The position numbers and the translations under genes are program-made. From NCBI GenBank assembly GCA_003024175.1, contig MDYQ01000229.1, positions 1 to 64,000 on the forward strand: 64,000 nt of DNA, read 5' to 3'. The notes under the pieces are model-generated. The model was not told the DNA's origin and made no database searches. It was given only the letters and a program-made list of their open reading frames with translations. The DNA comes from Planoprotostelium fungivorum. Taxonomy: Eukaryota > Evosea > Variosea > Cavosteliida > Cavosteliaceae. This document shows positions 57,918 through 64,000 of the stretch, piece after piece. The stretch's first letter is position 1. The number at the start of each line of letters is the position of its first letter.

Positions 57918-58847
57918 ATGGCAAGTCTAGACAGAGAGCTCCTGAAATGGCTACAGAGCTTGGATCTCAGCCATCCGGTGAAAAATCCAAAGAGGTGCGT
58001 CATCCACGCATCACCTCTCACGCGATCTTAGAGATTTCTCGAATGGTTTCACTCTAGCCGAGATCTTCTCACGATATTATCCTCAGGATGTACAGATGCA
58101 CGGCTTTGATACAGGTCTGAGTGTGACCGTGCATCGAGGTCTGAATGACCTCAGGGATATCTTTGAAGGCCAAGCTGGGGAATTGGGAATTACTGGAGAG
58201 ATTTTTCGTGAAGAGGAATGTGGCCATATCGAAAGAGCTGGTCGCCGATGTCATACAGAACAAACCTGGGGCAGGTCTCCAGGTACTTGAGATCGCATAC
58301 ACAACGCTAACGAATAAGACGTGAGTCGTGATCAACCGTGTGCATCTGATGTCCTACATCTTCACCCGGATCTGATCTCGGTAGATAGAATCAACAAATC
58401 AGACGTGGTGATGGAAAAAACAGCCACACCCACATTCGCCCGAACCACAGCGTCTTTTCACAGCAAAGAGTCGCCAGGGTCGACCTTCAAGGGAGAGAAA
58501 TCCACCCAACCTCCTTCTTTCGATCCATCCAGCTCCGTGGTGCGTCAGGTGAGACGAACGACAATGTCAGAGTGTCTGACATGACGCAGTTGAATACGTA
58601 CACAGAGACAGAGAGTCCACCGGTGACCGTAGCGATCCCCCCAGCGAAAAAGTCTTCCCTCCCACCCGCTGTAAAGACTCAGGCCTCGCCCACATTGAAA
58701 CAAGGACAGCGACTGCCGATGCCCCAGCCGTTACAAGAGATGTCAGGGCAGGAACAGATCGAGTTCAAGGAGGTGCAGATCAGACCACTCGACATCAACA
58801 TATCAGAACTACGAACGAGGAAGGTGGCTGGACCGGGGAGGAGATGA
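57918..58847 (+). CDS. SPATA4/CLAMP-type CH2-domain protein
   Basis: Start [20 protein letters not shown], then [74 protein letters not shown] and [12 protein letters not shown]. This is the non-calponin CH fold of SPATA4 and SPEF1/CLAMP, microtubule-binding proteins of cilia, flagella and sperm. The C-terminus is Ser/Thr/Pro-rich and ends [17 protein letters not shown]-type sequence. It is divergent from the aldo-keto reductase with about 130 bases between starts. With the CSPP1-like gene it suggests a lineage with a flagellate or basal-body stage. Four introns were traced. Confidence 0.85.
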
Positions 58848-59147
58848 TGTGTGTCCGCTGTTCATCATGGACGATGAGCATGACCCGTAAAACCTGAGAT
58901 GGATGCATCGGATGTAGAACTGAGAATAAATTGCAATCTGTGGTATACCTGAATGGATGAGCCGTTCAGTCACGACGTGTGGAAGAATGATAATGTGGAC
59001 GATCGTTCAGAAGATACGCTCTTGAGATGATGACAGTATTCCTTCCTATTTGGTTGTGAACAGACCTATTTCTTTTGGTGTACCACTTTTGTCCTTTAAG
59101 TCTACAACGGTTTCGAGAATGCGAGGTTTTTATTCTCAAGGTGTAAG
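58848..59147. other. Intergenic region
   Basis: About 300 bases with no supported exon; 5' flank of the oxygenase gene. It holds TCTACAACG at 59102. Confidence 0.35.
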
Positions 59148-60649
59148 ATGACAGTAGAGGAAGTCAAGTCCATCCCTTCATCCGCTGTGGAAGAAGTCGT
59201 CGTCATTCAGTACGAGCAGCTGACTGATCCTTCTTCTGACGTATCAGATCTCATCGAAAAAGCATTCGGACCTGATGGAATCGGTATTCTCGCTGTCAGA
59301 GGGGTCCCTACGTTTCCAGAGAAGAGACGTGCTCTCCTTCCACTTTCTAGACAGTGTGTCCACACATCATTTTCATCTTCTAATCACTTAGGTTCGCCTT
59401 GCTACCCGACGAAGTGAAAGAGAAGACCGTTCATGCTTCTAGCTGCTTCAGCTTCGGCTGGAGTCACGGAAAAGAAAAGTTGGAGGGCAAACCTGATTAC
59501 TCCAAGGTAATGGAGTCAACAACGCTTTCGACTGTAATTGACGCGATATAGGGCTCTTATTACAATAATCCAGTGTATGACAGACCATTTGATGATGAGA
59601 ACATCATCAAAGAGCACCCCACATTCGCTCACCCAAACATCTGGCCCCACGAGAATCTCCCTGAACTTCGCGATGCCTTCATGCAGTTGGGCACTCTCAT
59701 CGTAGAGGTATGTGATGATGGCATCCAGCACCACCACTCTACCTGATGATGATCTGACTCTCGATGTAGGTTGGAGTCCTTCTGTCGAAACAATGCGATA
59801 AATACGTCGAGAAGCACAATCCTTCTTACCAGAAGGGGAGAGTTTCCAACATCATCGCGGCCTCGAAGACAGCCAAGGCCAGACTGCTACATTACTTCCC
59901 TCTGTCCAAGGTGAAACCATTCGAATGATGAGGAGATATTGACCGATGATTCAGGAGGCAGCCGACAAATTCGAATCATCACACATCAGCGAGGAGGGTG
60001 AGAGGATTGTCCGTTCGTGACAAAGAACGCTGATGAGAGAACAGAGTTCATGTCTTCTTGGTGTGGTTGGCACAACGATCACGGATCCCTCACAGGTACA
60101 TCTCCTCACGATCGTCCATCAGCTCCAATCATCATGAGATCATCACACGCCATCCACATCCTCATAACATTCTACAGGTTTAACATCCGCCATGTACCTC
60201 GACGAAGAAGGAAACGAAGTCCCCAACCCCGATCCGAAGAGTGGACTCTACGCCCGGGCTCGATCCGGAGAATTAATCAAGGCCGCCGTTTCATCCACCG
60301 ACGTCATCTTTCAGATCGGCGAGACCGCTCAGATCCACTCTGGAGGTCTGCTGCAGGTGAAACTCTGAATGGACGTTCGAGCGTTGACGTTCAACAGGCC
60401 ACGCCTCACTGCGTGAGGGGAGCGACGGGACAGAGATCCGTTGGAATCTCGAGGGAGACGTTTGCTGTTTTCATGGAGCCAGAGTGGGCCGAAGTGATGG
60501 ACGCACCGGTCAACGTGGAGGAGAAGAAGATCACGGAGGGGACCAGTGGGAAGTATCTGCCCAAGGGGGTACCCTCTCTGGACACCAGATGGAACAATGG
60601 AATCTCCTTCTCTGATTTCACCACCAGGACCTTGTCGGCTTATTATTGA
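59148..60649 (+). CDS. 2-oxoglutarate/Fe(II)-dependent oxygenase, isopenicillin-N-synthase type
   Basis: Start MTVEEVKSIPSSAVEEVVVI. N-terminal part: FGPDGIGILAVRGVPTFPEK, FALLPDEVKEKTVHASSCFS, FGWSHGKEKLEGKPDYSKGS. Core: LLSKQCDKYVEKHNP, KARLLHYFPLSK, MSSWCGWHNDHGSLTG with the HxD iron pair (HND), MYLDEEGNEVPNPDP, VIFQIGETAQIHSGGLLQAT, and distal His in ATPHCVRGATGQRSVGISRE. It ends FTTRTLSAYY-stop. Layout matches plant and protist oxygenases of the IPNS/flavonoid-oxygenase fold with unknown substrate. About six introns. It converges with the helicase gene, 120 bases between stops. Confidence 0.85.
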
Positions 60650-60768
60650 TCCATAGAGAACGATAAAATTGAGACATCAGGGACGAAGACTTGTGTGGCA
60701 TATAATTCTCTGCACTTTTGTGATTTGTGAATCAAGTCATTCAATCATGAAGCATACGAGTGTACCCA

Positions 60769-63700
60769 TCATTTTGGTTTATTCAAACAGTCACCAATGA
60801 GTCTTCTGTCTTCCAGTTCTGTCAGTATACGATGAAACACCTGCACATATTCAGACCACATCTGTTCGTAACACAACTCACTCTGGCTTCTTTATCCCTC
60901 CTGATTGTGTCCACCGATCCAAAGATGTACAGACCAATCTTCGCTCGTGACATCATCACATTCACTCGATTGGACACCCTCAAGAAACCTTTCAATGTCA
61001 CTCGTTTGACTTTCGTCTATCCTTCAACTCTACCTGTTCTTCCCCTCTCGTTGCATCGGACGGTAGATAACAGTATGATGTCCGATTCTTCACCTTGAAA
61101 GTTTTTCACCGTGGATAATCGAATGGAATCTCTTCCCCTCTCTGTCTCTGCTCCTACGTCACTCTTCCTCTGCCTCTGTCTCTCACCTTGCTCTTCGTTC
61201 AGATCGAGGTCACCGAACGACCTCTCGTCGATGTGTCCGTTCATTCTCCTCTTCTTCATCATCTCCCTCAATTTCAACACTTGTCCGGTGTAAGGTGTGA
61301 GAATAGCCAATTGGTGGGGACGATAGCCTCTGTCCAGTAGTCCTTGCAAGGTGGACAGCAACTCTTCCGCTTCCATCGTGTTACTGTGAGAACTCTTATC
61401 TCCTCCTTCATCTTCCCTCCAGTTGTGATTGTAGAACCACACATCGTGACTCATTCCTCTGACGTGTGGGTACCCCTTCACGTTGTCTCCATCTTCCAAT
61501 TGAGGATATAGGGTCACCCTCATCAGCTGAGCGATCTCGCTCCTCATCCTCCTCTGTGTCGTCAGGAGGCTCATCCTCCCATCTTCCATCATTCCTTCTG
61601 CTCCAAGTCAGCTTAACTCCCCCATCTCCTCACCCTCTCCGTGTCTCTCTCGACAAGAGACGAACAACCTCTCGAAGAGGGAGACGTCCAACTTGTATCC
61701 CCCGTTCCCTTCCACGGACAATCTGTACTCTTCCACTTTCGGTCTTAGCTGGAGGTGATCACCGATGAGGATGAGATGTTGTGTCCCAGAGGTCAGACTC
61801 GCCAGCAAGTGCGACTCCAACACTTCTCCCGCTTCTTCACACAGGATGATCTGAGGCCTCAGAGAACTCAAGAGGGCACCGTGGCTGGCTCCACCGCTGG
61901 TGGTCATTCCTATGATGAAATTAGCCCTCAGGACTCGCAGTTCGGCGGCGATGTCGATGGCATTGTACTCTTCTCTGTACTCTTCGTATTCTCCGAGGAC
62001 CTTTCTTTATTTCAATCGCGGGTGATGTGCTCACACTCACTTGGTTCAATTCTCTCTCGGATAAATCTCTCAGGTCATCCACCCAGAATCGGAACAATCT
62101 CTTCCTCTCCCATGCATTCATGCTCCACACTTGATGTGTTCTCGTCAATTCTTCCACACTCACATCTTCCACCCTCTCCTGTTCTATTCAGGATGAGAAG
62201 AACGGTATGACTCACGTGAATGGTTTCACCCGATTCCAACCAATATCGTAACACGTCACCCTCACTCTTCTCCCTCAACAGTTGGTCCAATTGGTGAGGA
62301 AACATCTGATCGAGATAATCCAACAGGTCTTCCATCACAAAGTCTTCCTCCGTGATCCTCTGCACTCTCAGAGAAGATTCGATCCTCCTACCCAACTCTC
62401 CCAACTTCCTCTCGATCTCCTTCATTCTCGCGTGCTCCACTCCACTTCTCGTCCCTTCTTCCATCAACTCCCTCTTCCATTCCTCCTCACCTCTCTTCAG
62501 TTCCTTCAGATTCCTGCCCAACAATCGAGAGCTCTTCGATCTGCCACCGATGCGAACGACTTGATGCAGTGGAACACCACCCTCCAAGAGTCCTTCCATG
62601 AATTGATCCAATGCGTGATTCGTGTAGCAGATGCACAAGATGGGGAGGGATCTCTCGTTCGAGTCATCCGTGGCCCTGAGGATGGCAGGATACTCCGTCT
62701 CTCTTCTCTTGTCTTCCGATCGAGAGAGGTTCTGAATGAGAGTTCTGACCAGGTGAACACCGATGTAGGTCTTCCCCGTGCCCGGTGGACCTTGTATGAG
62801 AGAGATCTTTCTCGTCAGGGCGCAGGCGAGTGAGATCGATTGAGTCGTATCCAGGAGGATATCATCTCTCACTCCTTTTAATCTGGTTGACTTGATGAGA
62901 GGTGGAGGAGTACATCTTTCCTCACTTCTCTTTCAATCGATCGTAATCACCCATGGTGATGGATGACAGGGCGGATTTCACTCTGTCACTGCTCCCCTTC
63001 TTGGCGAGACAACTGTATCTTGTGAACAGGAAGAAGGAGACGATGTGAATCATACGTTAGATCGTAGGTGGAGTGTAGGGAATAATATGGACTGTCCAGA
63101 GAGGGAACACCGTGAATGAGATCATCCGAGAAGGGAAGGGTGGTCTCTCTGTGCTTCTGTAGAGCTTTCATCACATGCCGTGTTGAAGTGAAAAAGTGTC
63201 CCTTGATTTGTATCATCAAACTCTCCCCCTATCATCCAGTCAACACCAAGAACGATGCGAATCGAACCATAGATCTAGTTCAGAGATAAGACACCTCTGT
63301 ATCGTTGGGTAGAGCCATGTAGAGTGTTGATATCTCCACAAATTGTCTGCGATCGGGGATCTCGATGCCCATCTCGACGCTCTTCGATGTACCCTCCATC
63401 TTCTCGACGTATCTCTCCACCACCTTCCCTCCATCACTCCCTCCTCTTCTTGACTCTCACCTGTGCCGCATAGAGTCTCTTCTCACTCTTTCCCGAGACC
63501 ATCATGAGCACGACCAGTGATCCAACTTGTAATTGTCCAGCCCCTCCTCCTATTCGTACATCGATCCATAGAACACATCTCAGATGGACTCTAACCTTTC
63601 ATCCAGTGATCTCGCTTCTCTTCCACGCTCATCCTCTGTGTCCTCCTCGGCTGATCAAATCGAACGACCAAGATTGCACCTAAACCATTCATCCATTCGT

Positions 63701-64000
63701 CTCTCCCCTATCTTCACCTCTCCTAGGATCTAAATCCAATCGATCTAATTTGACGTTCCTGTACACGTTAAGATGAGTTCCATCCCCCGTAGTGATCTCT
63801 TCCCTCTTCTCTCCTCCTTCTCTCATCATCCATTTGACAGCTACTCCCCTTCATTCTTTCTTCTTCTACTTCTTCTCACCTCGCCTGACGGAAGAGAGTG
63901 AGTCTTCTCTCAGGAGTCGAAATTGTGAATCGAGGTAACGATCTACACCGGGTGGTAAGTAATCTGGCTCTCCTTCTCTGGGTAGATAGATCTCTCCCTC
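60769..64000 (-). CDS. SF1 RNA helicase of ZNFX1/NFX1-type, partial at right edge
   Basis: The gene enters from the right edge and stops at 60769 (LNKPK-stop). Motifs: LIQGPPGTGKTYIGVHLVRT (Walker A), ILCICYTNHALDQFMEGLLE, VVRIGGRSKSS, PQIILCEEAGEVLESHLLAS (Walker B as EEAG), HLILIGDHLQLRPKVEEYRL, LTTQRRMRSEIAQLMRVTLY, LAILTPYTGQVLKLREMMKK, STVKNFQGEESDIILLSTVR and LRVSNRVNVMMSRAKIGLYI. CYTNHALDQF, the helical insert after it and EEAxEVLE are typical of ZNFX1, linked to small-RNA silencing and antiviral RNA sensing. Cysteine-rich zinc-finger repeats that follow the helicase in animals are absent, because the protein ends soon after the last motif. The N-terminal part (62940-64000) was read only roughly. 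Confidence 0.85.

Noticed and set aside
62282-62833. 183-residue plus-strand frame
   Set aside because: Antisense shadow of the helicase exon that carries GPPGTGKT and CYTNHALDQF.
1-64000. Retroviral, LTR or Polinton-like fossils
   Set aside because: No reverse transcriptase, integrase, capsid or envelope-like reading and no long terminal repeats were seen on either strand.

Overview
The window is nuclear DNA of a compact, intron-rich eukaryote. Reading both strands gives about 35 genes, nearly all split by many short introns. These usually run 38-60 nt, start with GTGAG and end in CAG, TAG or AAG. Genes lie a few hundred bases apart or less, on both strands, with divergent shared promoters and very short 3' ends. 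The gene mix suggests an amoeboid protist, most likely an amoebozoan of the protosteloid/variosean kind. It includes a GAF-PAS hybrid histidine kinase, an LRR receptor with a kinase-like tail, an SH2 protein of the amoebozoan type, a fimbrin, a BAR-SH3 protein and cilium/centrosome proteins. The taxon is an inference, not a match. All gene models come from reading splice sites and frame by eye, so exon ends may be a few bases off.

Layout. 1-8 kb: a partial unknown gene (-), an unknown gene with a Lys/Glu tract (+), a TMEM144-like transporter (-) and a membrane-anchored carboxypeptidase D-like enzyme (-). 8-15 kb: a Ydj1-type DnaJ (+), small weak genes, one copy of a short inverted-repeat element and a likely myristoylated coiled-coil protein (+). 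15-23 kb: LRR receptor pseudokinase, BAR-SH3 protein, PAP2 phosphatase and a 58-residue protein resembling a Cip/Kip CDK-inhibitor domain (all -). 23-35 kb: CSPP1-like protein (+), coiled-coil/WD40 protein (-), SDR dehydrogenase (+), GPAA1 (+) and a THOC7-like protein (+). 35-43 kb: a gene-poor kilobase, the second element copy, an SH2 protein, a secreted Ser/Thr-rich protein, a saccharopine-dehydrogenase-like oxidoreductase and PEX16 (all +). 43-51 kb: a beta-propeller plus four-CH-domain fimbrin fusion (-), THG1 (+) and a DUF218 membrane protein (+). 51-64 kb: tandem GAF-PAS sensor and hybrid histidine kinase (-), aldo-keto reductase (-), SPATA4-like CH protein (+), 2OG-Fe(II) oxygenase (+) and a ZNFX1-type helicase running off the right edge (-).

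The genes do not form one pathway. They fall into housekeeping (DnaJ, THG1, GPAA1, PEX16, THOC7-like), cytoskeleton/cilium (fimbrin fusion, BAR-SH3, CSPP1-like, SPATA4-like) and signalling (histidine kinase pair, SH2 protein, LRR pseudokinase).

The most unusual signal is a dispersed 10-mer, ATCTACAACG / CGTTGTAGAT, present at least 17 times where chance predicts about 0.1. It is strand-polarised: introns carry CGTTGTAGAT in the transcript sense, exons carry the complement. Two introns hold it as a hairpin-forming palindrome. Other leads are the propeller-fimbrin fusion, the CDK-inhibitor-like microprotein with an E2F-like site upstream, the LRR pseudokinase, and poly(A) signals that overlap stop codons. 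No retroviral, LTR or Polinton-like element was seen.
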